Positions 1-7,252 of a stretch of DNA of 64,000 nt are shown piece after piece. Position numbers and translations under genes: made by a program. Where the stretch lies: positions 115,890 to 179,889 of the forward strand of contig JAJBTU010000002.1 of assembly GCA_020860715.1 (NCBI GenBank). Reading direction: 5' to 3'. The number at the start of each line of letters is the position of its first letter. Position 1 is the first letter of the stretch. Below the pieces are notes generated by a model. That model was not told where the DNA came from. It did no database searches and saw only the letters and a program-made list of their open reading frames with translations. This DNA is from Clostridiales bacterium. Lineage in GTDB: Bacteria > Bacillota > Clostridia > Lachnospirales > Lachnospiraceae.

Positions 1-966
1 GTCATGTCCCTGTTCACAGGCACAGAAGCGCTCGGCATTACGCCGGACGACATCGGAGGCGTACCGCTCGGATCCCTTGGCATACCGGAGTTCGGCACGG
101 AATTCGCCATGCAGATGCTGATTGAGACAAAACCGACGCATTTTTCTGATCTGGTGCGGATCGCGGGTCTGGCGCACGGCACAGATGTCTGGCTCGGCAA
201 CGCGCAGACGCTGATCCAGGAAGGGAAGGCGACGATTTCCACCGCCATCTGTACCCGTGACGATATCATGATCTATCTGATCGGCAAAGGACTTGACAGT
301 GAACTTTCTTTTACGATCATGGAGAGTGTCCGAAAAGGCAAGGGACTGAAACCGGAATGGGAAGAAGAGATGATCGCGCACGGTGTGCCGGACTGGTACA
401 TCTGGTCGTGCAAGAAGATCAAATACATGTTCCCGAAAGCGCATGCGGCAGCTTATGTCATGATGGCATGGCGTATCGCTTACTGCAAGATCAATTATCC
501 GCAGGCCTATTACTCGGCCTATTTCAGCATCCGTGCCTCAGGTTTTGACTATGAACTGATGTGTCTGGGCAAAGAAAAACTGCTTTACCACATGGCGGAT
601 TTTGAAAAGCGCATGGATACCTTAAGCAAAAAGGAGCAGGATACCTACAAAGACATGAAGAGCGTGCTGGAGATGTATGCGCGCGGCCTCAGCTTTGTCC
701 CGATTGACATTTACAAGGCGCAGGCGACCCGCTTCCAGATTGTTGGCAACGATCTGATGCCTTCTTTAAACTCCATCTCCGGACTCGGTGAGAAAGCAGC
801 GGCATCTATTGTGGACGCCTGCAAGGACGGACCATTCCTGTCGCTGGATGACTTCATGACACGCGCGAAGGTCGGAAAGACGATGACGGATCTGCTGGTT
901 GATCTGAAGATCCTTGACGGGCTGCCGGAGACGAATCAGCTGTCGATTTTTGATCTGGTTTCATAA
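1..966 (+). CDS. polC: DNA polymerase III PolC-type alpha subunit, C-terminal part (5' truncated by window)
   Basis: Replicative DNA polymerase of low-GC Gram-positives. The frame is open from the first base, so only the last ~321 residues are visible and the true start lies upstream. The fragment carries the end of the polymerase core, with the conserved 'KYMFPKAHAAAY' stretch, and then a helix-hairpin-helix-like segment around 'SISGLGEKAAASIV'. It ends in 'LSIFDLVS', a tail typical of PolC, where the Q-L-S-I-F motif binds the sliding clamp. The exonuclease and PHP domains are not in view. A YqeG-type gene follows 20 bp downstream on the same strand. Family identity is very secure; only the length is unknown. 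Confidence 0.95.
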   Translation, partial: VMSLFTGTEALGITPDDIGGVPLGSLGIPEFGTEFAMQMLIETKPTHFSDLVRIAGLAHGTDVWLGNAQTLIQEGKATISTAICTRDDIMIYLIGKGLDSELSFTIMESVRKGKGLKPEWEEEMIAHGVPDWYIWSCKKIKYMFPKAHAAAYVMMAWRIAYCKINYPQAYYSAYFSIRASGFDYELMCLGKEKLLYHMADFEKRMDTLSKKEQDTYKDMKSVLEMYARGLSFVPIDIYKAQATRFQIVGNDLMPSLNSISGLGEKAAASIVDACKDGPFLSLDDFMTRAKVGKTMTDLLVDLKILDGLPETNQLSIFDLVS

Positions 967-986
967 ATTGTCAGGAGCAGAATGGT

Positions 987-1529
987 ATGTTGGAATGTTT
1001 CTACCCGGACGAATACCTGGATTCGGCGTATGGGATTGACTACGCGGAGTTTTACCGGCGGGGGTACCGCGGGATTATTTTTGATATCGATAATACGCTG
1101 GTGCCGCACGGCGCCCCGGCGGATGCAAGAGCCAGATCGCTGTTTTCGTTTCTGAATTCGCTTGGATTTGTGTGCTGCCTGCTCTCAAATAATCAGCGGG
1201 AACGTGTGGATCTGTTTAATAAGGACATCGGAGCGTTTTTTATTGAGGACGCTCATAAGCCTTCCAGAAGAGGATATGAGCGGGCAATGGAATGTATGGG
1301 AACGACCCGTGCGACGACGCTATTTGTCGGCGACCAGATTTTTACAGATATTTATGGCGCCAGACGCGCGGGCCTGTATTCCATACTTACAAAGCCGATC
1401 CATCCGAAAGAGGAGATCCAGATCGTACTGAAACGGTATCTGGAGAGGATCGTACTGTATTTTTATGGGAGAAAGCAAAGACGGCAGGCTGCTTCAGATG
1501 CCGTACCCAGGCAGGAAGACAGATCATAA
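987..1529 (+). CDS. yqeG: YqeG family HAD-IIIA phosphatase
   Basis: A 180-residue HAD-superfamily hydrolase. HAD motif I, 'DIDNT' (residues 33-37), carries the nucleophile and acid/base aspartates. A lysine in 'HKPS' (~91) and the late motif 'VGDQIFTD' (~114-121) supply the other catalytic residues. These motifs and the length match the YqeG family, whose physiological substrate is not established. The ATG is preceded by an 'aggag'-like Shine-Dalgarno (SD) at 973-977. It follows polC by 20 bp and may be co-transcribed. Its end converges with pyrC, only 11 bp separating the two stop codons. The family call is confident; the substrate is unknown. Confidence 0.88.
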   Translation: MLECFYPDEYLDSAYGIDYAEFYRRGYRGIIFDIDNTLVPHGAPADARARSLFSFLNSLGFVCCLLSNNQRERVDLFNKDIGAFFIEDAHKPSRRGYERAMECMGTTRATTLFVGDQIFTDIYGARRAGLYSILTKPIHPKEEIQIVLKRYLERIVLYFYGRKQRRQAASDAVPRQEDRS

Positions 1530-1540
1530 CAGCAGTTCAG

Positions 1541-2902
1541 TTACGGAGCCTGCCATACGACAGTTCCGCCGCAGATCGTATAGTGGATTTTTCCATAGAG
1601 TTCCATGCCGGTGAACGGTGTGTTCTCGGATTTTGACTGATAGCCGCCCGCGATGAATGACTCGTCTGGATTGAATATCACGAGGTCAGCCGCGCATCCC
1701 GGACGGATGGCGCCGTAAAGGCGGGTATCATCCTGCGTGGATGCTATGGCGATATTTAAATGTTCTCCTGCGTTTTTGTACGGGACATTCGCTGCATATG
1801 GGACGGACGCGCTCCCCGGTTGTGCCTGGTCATCAATACGGTACAGTTTTGCCGGATTGACCGTCATTTTTTCCAACAGCTGCATCAGGGTGAGATATCC
1901 GGGATGCACGAGATTGGTAATACCGAGTGCCAGCGAGGTTTCCAGTCCGATGATGCCGCTCGGAGCCGCGAAGAAATCTTCGCGTTTTTTTTCTTCTGTG
2001 CTGTGCGGTGCGTGATCAGTTGCTATCAGATCAATGGTGCCGTCCTGCAATCCGCCAATAATAGCCTGTCGGTCTGCTTCCGTGCGGAGCGGGGGATTCA
2101 TCTTGGCGAAGGTTCCGTATGTGCCGACCGCATCTTCCGTCAGAGAGAAGTGGTGCGGGGCAGCTTCAGCGAACACCGGAGCGTTAAGCTGTTTTGCGGT
2201 GCGAACAAGCGCAACGGATGCAGCAGAGCTGATGTGCTGGATATCAATGACAGCATCTGTATAGTGGGCGAGCATACAGTCGCGGGCAACCAGAAGATCC
2301 TCGGCAATTGCCGGGGCAGTGCGGTTTGTACCGGCTTTCTCAATAAATGCCGGGTCTTCCTCGTGAAAAGAGAGCGGCAGCCCCAGACTCCCTGCCCGAC
2401 GCATGGCAGATTCCACCAGCTTTGCGTCGGTGAGAGGAATTCCATCGTCCGTAAATCCGCAGGCACCGAGAGCGGCAAGCGCTTCAAAATCGGTCAGTTC
2501 CTGTCCCTGAAGATGTTTCGTGACGGCAGCCGTAAAGCGTATCCGAATGGCTTCATTTCCGGCACGCGAGAGCAGATCGGAGAGGGTATCCGGATTGTCC
2601 ACAGCCGGTTTTGTGTTGGCCATGCATACGACCGTGGTAAATCCCCCGGCCGCTGCTGCGCGTGCACCGGTGTGCAGATCTTCCTTGTAGGTGTATCCGG
2701 GATCGCGAAAGTGCACATGGACATCGATAAGGCCGGGCGCCACCACGCAGGACGAGGCGTCGATCACTTCTTCTCCATCCTGTGCGTCAGGTGCGAAACC
2801 GGGGACGGCTATTTCTGCTATCTTTCCGTCTGTGACTCGAAGATCCGCACGATAGCTTTCTTTGCTGCCGGGCGAAAACAGTATACCATTTTTGATGATC
2901 AT
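1541..2902 (-). CDS. pyrC: Dihydroorotase
   Basis: Catalyses reversible cyclisation of carbamoyl-aspartate to dihydroorotate in pyrimidine synthesis, in the cytosol. The zinc-binding signature 'DVHVHFRDPG' lies at residues ~60-69, and a late 'ATDHAPH' supplies the catalytic Asp and a ligand region, as in the class I (AllB/PyrC multifunctional-type) amidohydrolases. The length of 453 aa is normal. I place the start at 2902 because 'aggag' sits just upstream of that ATG; the frame runs 21 codons further upstream but those codons lack a ribosome site. It is alone on the minus strand, divergent from tRNA-Arg, and no other pyr gene is nearby. Confidence 0.93.
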   Translation of the reverse strand: MIIKNGILFSPGSKESYRADLRVTDGKIAEIAVPGFAPDAQDGEEVIDASSCVVAPGLIDVHVHFRDPGYTYKEDLHTGARAAAAGGFTTVVCMANTKPAVDNPDTLSDLLSRAGNEAIRIRFTAAVTKHLQGQELTDFEALAALGACGFTDDGIPLTDAKLVESAMRRAGSLGLPLSFHEEDPAFIEKAGTNRTAPAIAEDLLVARDCMLAHYTDAVIDIQHISSAASVALVRTAKQLNAPVFAEAAPHHFSLTEDAVGTYGTFAKMNPPLRTEADRQAIIGGLQDGTIDLIATDHAPHSTEEKKREDFFAAPSGIIGLETSLALGITNLVHPGYLTLMQLLEKMTVNPAKLYRIDDQAQPGSASVPYAANVPYKNAGEHLNIAIASTQDDTRLYGAIRPGCAADLVIFNPDESFIAGGYQSKSENTPFTGMELYGKIHYTICGGTVVWQAP

Positions 2903-3008
2903 TATGAAATTCTCCTGTGAGGTCTTTTTGCCTATAAAAATACCCTTGTCCAGAAAGAAAATCAAGTGAAATAACTTCTTTTCAAATATTTTTCAATGAT
3001 TTTTTCAC

Positions 3009-3037
3009 TTTACAATCCTCAGGAAATATGCTACTAT
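3009..3037 (+). promoter_or_regulatory. Probable sigma-A promoter of tRNA-Arg
   Basis: TTTACA at 3009-3014 and TACTAT at 3032-3037 are separated by 17 nt. The tRNA begins 33 nt beyond the -10 box. Confidence 0.5.
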
Positions 3038-3070
3038 AGCATCTGCGCTGAAAACAATGCAAGCGCGGAT

Positions 3071-3143
3071 GCACCTGTAGCTCAGGGGATAGAGCAATGG
3101 TTTCCGGTACCATGTGCCAGGGGTTCGAATCCCTTCAGGTGCG
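3071..3143 (+). tRNA. tRNA-Arg (anticodon CCG)
   Basis: A 73-nt cloverleaf. The acceptor stem pairs GCACCTG with CAGGTGC, the anticodon stem ATGGT/ACCAT encloses loop TTCCGGT (anticodon CCG, reading CGG), and the T arm has TTCGAAT. The discriminator is G and no CCA is encoded. Confidence 0.95.
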
Positions 3144-3152
3144 CTTATGATA

Positions 3153-3189
3153 ACGCCGGCAGGATGAAATATCCTGCCGGCGTTTTTTT
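3153..3189 (+). terminator. Rho-independent terminator of tRNA-Arg
   Basis: A 13-bp perfect stem (3153-3165 with 3171-3183) with a 5-nt loop is followed by a run of T. Confidence 0.9.
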
Positions 3190-3256
3190 GTCCTGACATT
3201 GCGGAAGACCGGAATTTATATTGGAAGATTCTGTTCCGGACTCAGGTATTCATTTT

Positions 3257-4159
3257 CTACAGTTCGAGCGCAGCGATGGTAAGCAGTCTGAGATCGCGCC
3301 TGTAACGATAGACACTGTCAGAAAGGATTTCTTCCGGGGAGACATACTTTTGGTTGATCTCAGATACGATGCGCTGCAGCTTTCCGGGCTCGCTGCTGTT
3401 CCATGGCTGGACCGGAAGAAGCAGACATTCATGGATGCTGCTTGGAAGAATATAGAAATCGCTCCCCAGCTTTTCTCCGGCAGAATGCAGGACATCATCA
3501 AAACAGATGCTGACCGCGCCATTGCACAGAGTTTCGTTGGTCAGGATGTACATCGAAGGTTCTTCTTCAGAAGGAGAAAGCGGATCTTCGCCGAAGTTTT
3601 CCATGATCCGGGAAAGGGTTGCGAACTTTGGCGGAAGCAGGGAAAGGGTATTTTCCATTGCCAGAATATGCAGATATTCCTGGTCGATTTCCCATGTCGA
3701 AAGATGACTGTTCTGAACAAGAACACCTGCGTTTCCAAAGGGACTGCTTTCCATAAGGTAATAATAGACAATCGAAAGATCCAGAAATTGCTGATGCGGG
3801 ATGTTTTGCAAAACTGCTTTATTTTTTTCATAATTGACCAGACGGCAGACAATGTGGTCTTTGACCTGCTGAAAATCCTCATAGTAGGAGAAATCGAAGG
3901 ATTTGGGATTTTTGTGCTTCTGACTGAAGGCAAGGATTTCCTCAGCAATGGCGGCCAGAGGCGTGCCGCCTAAGAATTCCTGATAGAAGCTGTCGAGGTA
4001 GATGGCCGGTGCGACATTTTCACCCGGATAAAGTATGGCCAGGCTGTCTGTGGCCGGATAATTCAGCTTTTGAACGTGTTCGACATGAACCCTCACATGA
4101 TTGTCTGTATGTTCGTTTACTTCTTTCGTAATCTGCTCTAAAAAGATGTTGTAATTCAA
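3257..4159 (-). CDS. DUF5688 family protein, function unknown
   Basis: A 300-residue soluble protein with no signal peptide or membrane segment. It resembles the DUF5688 proteins of Lachnospiraceae, which often occur in many copies per genome; this match is from memory of the family. Visible features are an N-terminal 'LEQITKEVNEH' helix, a 'YPGENVAPAIYLDSFY' segment and a C-terminal 'YRYRRD' tail. I choose a TTG start at 4159 because 'aaaggcgg' lies just upstream of it and homologues begin near there. The frame continues 43 codons further upstream, but that part overlaps the predicted promoter. It is monocistronic. No function can be proposed from sequence. Confidence 0.75.
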   Translation of the reverse strand: MNYNIFLEQITKEVNEHTDNHVRVHVEHVQKLNYPATDSLAILYPGENVAPAIYLDSFYQEFLGGTPLAAIAEEILAFSQKHKNPKSFDFSYYEDFQQVKDHIVCRLVNYEKNKAVLQNIPHQQFLDLSIVYYYLMESSPFGNAGVLVQNSHLSTWEIDQEYLHILAMENTLSLLPPKFATLSRIMENFGEDPLSPSEEEPSMYILTNETLCNGAVSICFDDVLHSAGEKLGSDFYILPSSIHECLLLPVQPWNSSEPGKLQRIVSEINQKYVSPEEILSDSVYRYRRDLRLLTIAALEL

Positions 4160-4253
4160 AAATACCGCCTTTCTGTTTGTTATAGCCTGCGGCGGGGTGG
4201 GAGACCGCAGACTGTGAACTGAGGAACCGTTGTTTTGCCTGGAAGCGGTACAA

Positions 4254-4282
4254 ATTATAACATGATAAATCACATAAAACAA
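4254..4282 (-). promoter_or_regulatory. Strong sigma-A-type promoter for the DUF5688 gene
   Basis: On the minus strand TTGTTT (4282-4277) and TATAAT (4259-4254) are spaced 17 nt apart. This supports the downstream TTG start, because the longer reading frame would begin upstream of the -10 box. Confidence 0.7.
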
Positions 4283-4339
4283 GTACAAAAAATATTTTGT
4301 TTTAGACTTGATTTTGAATAAATGTAAATACCATTGGGT

Positions 4340-4387
4340 AAAAAAACACCACAGGAAGCCTGAAAAGCTGTCCTGTGGTGTTGTTTT
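4340..4387 (-). terminator. Terminator downstream of efp
   Basis: The inverted repeat AACACCACAGG...CCTGTGGTGTT (4345-4355 with 4372-4382) has an A run on one side and a T run on the other, so it can act in both directions. It lies between efp and the DUF5688 promoter. Confidence 0.85.
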
Positions 4388-4426
4388 CGTACAATTATGA
4401 TAGGGCGGTGTTTCTGTCCGGACATA

Positions 4427-4984
4427 TCAGACGCGGGAGAGATATTCCCCTGTACGGGTGTCGATCTTGAGCCTGTCCCCGGTATTGACAAAGAGCGGAA
4501 CATATACGACCGCGCCCGTCTCAACAGTAGCCGGCTTTGAAGCACCGGTAGCGGTATCACCCTTGAGACCCGGCTCCGTCTCCGTCACTTCAAGTTCCAC
4601 GAAGAGCGGAGGCTCCACTGCGAATACATTGCCGTTGTGGGAGCATACCTTTACCATCTCGTTCTCTTTCACAAACTTAAGGGCGTCTCCGATCGCATCC
4701 TGATTCAGACCGATCTGATCGTAGGTTTCTGTATTCATAAAGTAATAAAGATCACCGTCATTGTAGAGATACTGCATCTCTACACGGTCAATCCGTGCTG
4801 TCGGGAATTTCTCGGTGGGGCGGAAAGATTTTTCCACAACACCGCCGTTGATAATATTCTTTAATTTTGTCCTGACGAACGCGGCCCCCTTGCCCGGCTT
4901 TACATGCTGGAATTCAATAATCTGATAAATACCTCCATCCATCTCAATGGTAATGCCATTTCTAAAATCCCCTGCTAAAATCAT
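4427..4984 (-). CDS. efp: Translation elongation factor P
   Basis: A 185-residue EF-P, which binds between the ribosomal P and E sites and relieves stalling at polyproline stretches. The tip loop reads 'KPGKGAA' with Lys32 at the position that is post-translationally modified in many bacteria. The sequence runs through the KOW-like N domain and two OB domains to the conserved C-terminal '[17 protein letters not shown]'. A strong SD ('aggagg') precedes the ATG. It has its own promoter and terminator. No modification gene such as ymfI is adjacent. Confidence 0.97.
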   Translation of the reverse strand: MILAGDFRNGITIEMDGGIYQIIEFQHVKPGKGAAFVRTKLKNIINGGVVEKSFRPTEKFPTARIDRVEMQYLYNDGDLYYFMNTETYDQIGLNQDAIGDALKFVKENEMVKVCSHNGNVFAVEPPLFVELEVTETEPGLKGDTATGASKPATVETGAVVYVPLFVNTGDRLKIDTRTGEYLSRV

Positions 4985-5068
4985 GTTGTCGTCTCCTCCT
5001 GAAAAAAATCTGTTTAATTATACAGAAAACAACATCCGCGGTTTTCTATAACTCAAACTATCTGTTTC

Positions 5069-5097
5069 ATTCTACCGTATTCGATTCCTTTTTTCAA
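5069..5097 (-). promoter_or_regulatory. Sigma-A-type promoter of efp
   Basis: On the minus strand TTGAAA (5097-5092) and TAGAAT (5074-5069) are spaced 17 nt apart, 85 nt before the efp start. Confidence 0.7.
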
Positions 5098-5140
5098 CTG
5101 TTTTCTTCTTCAAAATTTATATTTCCTTAAGAAATGGCTG

Positions 5141-5169
5141 TTTACATATCAGTTCAATTATGCTAAACT
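5141..5169 (+). promoter_or_regulatory. Candidate promoter of the SH3b membrane protein gene
   Basis: TTTACA (5141-5146) and TAAACT (5164-5169) are spaced 17 nt apart; the -10 box matches consensus at 4 of 6 positions. Confidence 0.45.
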
Positions 5170-5226
5170 CATATATAGTTTATGTGGTATTAGGGGATGA
5201 CCACGATCAGGGAGGGGCTTAGAGAT

Positions 5227-6198
5227 ATGTTGGATACAATCAGAGAGTGGATTTCAGATAACCTTCGATATATTTTGCTTGGACTGGCAATTATTTTACT
5301 TATTATAATTGCCTTTTTTGCGGTTCGGCTGGTGACTCATATTGGTACGGGCAGCAGTTCGAAGAAGACGGTGGAACAGGAAACCGACGCACAGACCGAG
5401 GAAGAGACGGACGCTGTCATCACGGTGGAGACTCTTGTGCAGAATCAGACGGATGTGCTGTCAATCGCCACCTCATACTGGAATGCGATTGGCGATCTGG
5501 ACTTTGATACGCTGGAGACGCTTTGCGGAAAGACTTTTGACGAAGACGCACAGGCGGATGTCGAGGCAATGGATATGGCGGTGGAGTCTTACAATGACAT
5601 TATGACGTATTCGAAGTCCGGCGTTACAGACGGTTCGTATGTGGTGTATGTTTATATGGAACTGAAGCTCACTGGTATCGAGACGGAGGCGCCTACACTT
5701 AGACAGATGTATCTGCAGCCGGATTCTGACGGGACGCTGCTGGTCGTTCAGTCGGAGGATTATACGACAGAGATTTCTTCTTATATACAGGAGCGCCAGA
5801 CGGATTCGGATGTGCAGGCTCTGATTCAGGATGTAAGCGACACGCTGGATGAGCGCTGTGAGGCGGATGAGGATCTGAAGACTTATATTGAGTCTCGGAC
5901 CACAACGACGAGTTCTTCCGACTCGGATGAGGATTCGGACACGGATTCGGAGGATGATTCCGCAGATGCCGGTGACAGCTCCGGGACATCGCTGGGAACA
6001 ATGGTGACGACCACCGGCGTAAATGTCCGCAGTGAGGCCTCGGCAGACAGCGAGAAGCTGGGTTCTCTGGTTGCCGGTTCTCAGGTGGAAGTGACAGAGA
6101 ACCTTGATGACGGATGGTCGAAGATCACGTATCTGGATGCTTCCGGAAGCTCGGTAGAAGGTTATGTGATGACGCAGTACCTGACTTCAGCAGACTGA
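5227..6198 (+). CDS. Membrane-anchored extracellular protein with C-terminal SH3b domain
   Basis: A 323-residue protein. An N-terminal membrane helix (about residues 17-38) is followed by an extracellular part: a ~150-residue globular segment, an acidic Ser/Asp linker around 'SSSDSDEDSDTDSEDD', and a C-terminal bacterial SH3 domain with 'GVNVRSEASADSEKLGSL'. SH3b domains commonly bind peptidoglycan or its peptides, so a role at the cell wall is inferred. I start at 5227 because 'gggagggg' precedes that ATG; the first in-frame ATG at 5197 lacks a good SD. It is monocistronic, with its own promoter and terminator. The globular middle segment is unassigned. Confidence 0.8.
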   Translation: MLDTIREWISDNLRYILLGLAIILLIIIAFFAVRLVTHIGTGSSSKKTVEQETDAQTEEETDAVITVETLVQNQTDVLSIATSYWNAIGDLDFDTLETLCGKTFDEDAQADVEAMDMAVESYNDIMTYSKSGVTDGSYVVYVYMELKLTGIETEAPTLRQMYLQPDSDGTLLVVQSEDYTTEISSYIQERQTDSDVQALIQDVSDTLDERCEADEDLKTYIESRTTTTSSSDSDEDSDTDSEDDSADAGDSSGTSLGTMVTTTGVNVRSEASADSEKLGSLVAGSQVEVTENLDDGWSKITYLDASGSSVEGYVMTQYLTSAD

Positions 6199-6270
6199 TG
6201 GATGGCATGGCCGGCCGGGAAGCGAAGCGACAGGAGCGGCCGTATCAAAACAGAATATGAGGATTGTATG

Positions 6271-6308
6271 GCAAGAGGCAGTGGGGATGCATTCACTGCC
6301 TCTTTTGC
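6271..6308 (+). terminator. Terminator after the SH3b protein gene
   Basis: An 11-bp perfect stem AAGAGGCAGTG/CACTGCCTCTT (6273-6283 with 6294-6304) runs into a T-rich tail. Confidence 0.85.
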
Positions 6309-6337
6309 GTTTATTCGATTTTCCTTTTACCTTTTCC

Positions 6338-6366
6338 TTGTTTCCTTATTTGAATTATGATATGAT
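6338..6366 (+). promoter_or_regulatory. Probable promoter of the rluF-ligA-metA region
   Basis: TTGTTT (6338-6343) and TATGAT (6361-6366) are spaced 17 nt apart, about 36 nt before the first start codon. Confidence 0.6.
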
Positions 6367-6401
6367 TTGCTGGTCAGTCAGAATTTTTAAAAGGTGAGAG
6401 G

Positions 6402-7169
6402 GTGTTAAGATATATGCCGGCGGACAGCAGGGAGGAAGTTCGGCTGAATAAGTTTTTAAGCGATGCCGGGTACTGCTCCAGACGGGAAGCAGATCGGATG
6501 ATAGAGGCAGGCCTCGTGACCGTAGACGGGGGAAAAGCCGTGATGGGACAGAAGGTTCTTCCCGGACAGGAAGTCCGCGTGGACGGGGAATTGCTAAGAC
6601 GCGGGGAGGAGCAGATTCTGCTGGCTTTCAATAAGCCGGTGGGGGTCGTCTGTACGACGGACAGGCGCTGGGGCGATACGACGATCTATGACCTGATCGA
6701 CTTTCCGAAGCGTGTTTTTTCCATCGGCAGACTGGATAAGGCATCGGAAGGACTGCTTTTGCTGACGAACCGCGGCGATCTGGTAAATAAAATCATGCGT
6801 CCCGGGAATGCGCATGAAAAAGAATACCTGGTCGAGGTGGACCGGGATTTGTGTCCGGATTTTTTAAAACAGATGTCCGAAGGCGTATATTTAAGTGATT
6901 TGGAGGTTCGTACGCTTCCGTGCAGGGTGTTTCCGCTGGGGAAAAAGAAGTTTCGAATCATTCTGACACAGGGACTGAACCGGCAGATTCGAAGGATGTG
7001 CGAGACGCTTGGATACCGGGTGAAGGGATTGAAGCGTGTGCGTGTGATGAATATTGAACTGGGCGGCTTAAAGCCCGGAGAATACCGGCAGGTGAGCCGG
7101 GAAGAATATATAAAGATGACGGAACTACTTCAGGGATCAAAAAATCCGGGAACAAAGCGGGGAAACTGA
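6402..7169 (+). CDS. rluF: 23S rRNA pseudouridine synthase, RluF-like
   Basis: A 255-residue RsuA/RluF-type pseudouridine synthase. An S4 RNA-binding domain ('RLNKFLSDAGYCSRREADR') comes first, then the catalytic domain with the active-site Asp in 'GRLDKASEG' and the signature 'GLNRQIRRM'. The stretch 'NKIMRPGNAHEKEYLVEVD' closely resembles E. coli RluF, which modifies U2604 of 23S rRNA; target identity here is inferred. The start is GTG at 6402 with 'aaaggtga' upstream; an in-frame ATG at 6414 is possible. It is first in a line with ligA (83 bp gap) and metA. Confidence 0.85.
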   Translation: MLRYMPADSREEVRLNKFLSDAGYCSRREADRMIEAGLVTVDGGKAVMGQKVLPGQEVRVDGELLRRGEEQILLAFNKPVGVVCTTDRRWGDTTIYDLIDFPKRVFSIGRLDKASEGLLLLTNRGDLVNKIMRPGNAHEKEYLVEVDRDLCPDFLKQMSEGVYLSDLEVRTLPCRVFPLGKKKFRIILTQGLNRQIRRMCETLGYRVKGLKRVRVMNIELGGLKPGEYRQVSREEYIKMTELLQGSKNPGTKRGN

Positions 7170-7252
7170 TTGGGTTTTGGAGGCAGTCCGCAAAAAGAGA
7201 CTGCTGCAGATTCGGCGCGAAGCACCAGACTTGGAAAGGATTTTGACAGAGT

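Noticed and set aside
1760..2920. Long + strand frame (386 codons) antisense to pyrC
   Set aside because: It mirrors pyrC, shows no family signature, and pyrC has clear motifs and a good ribosome site.
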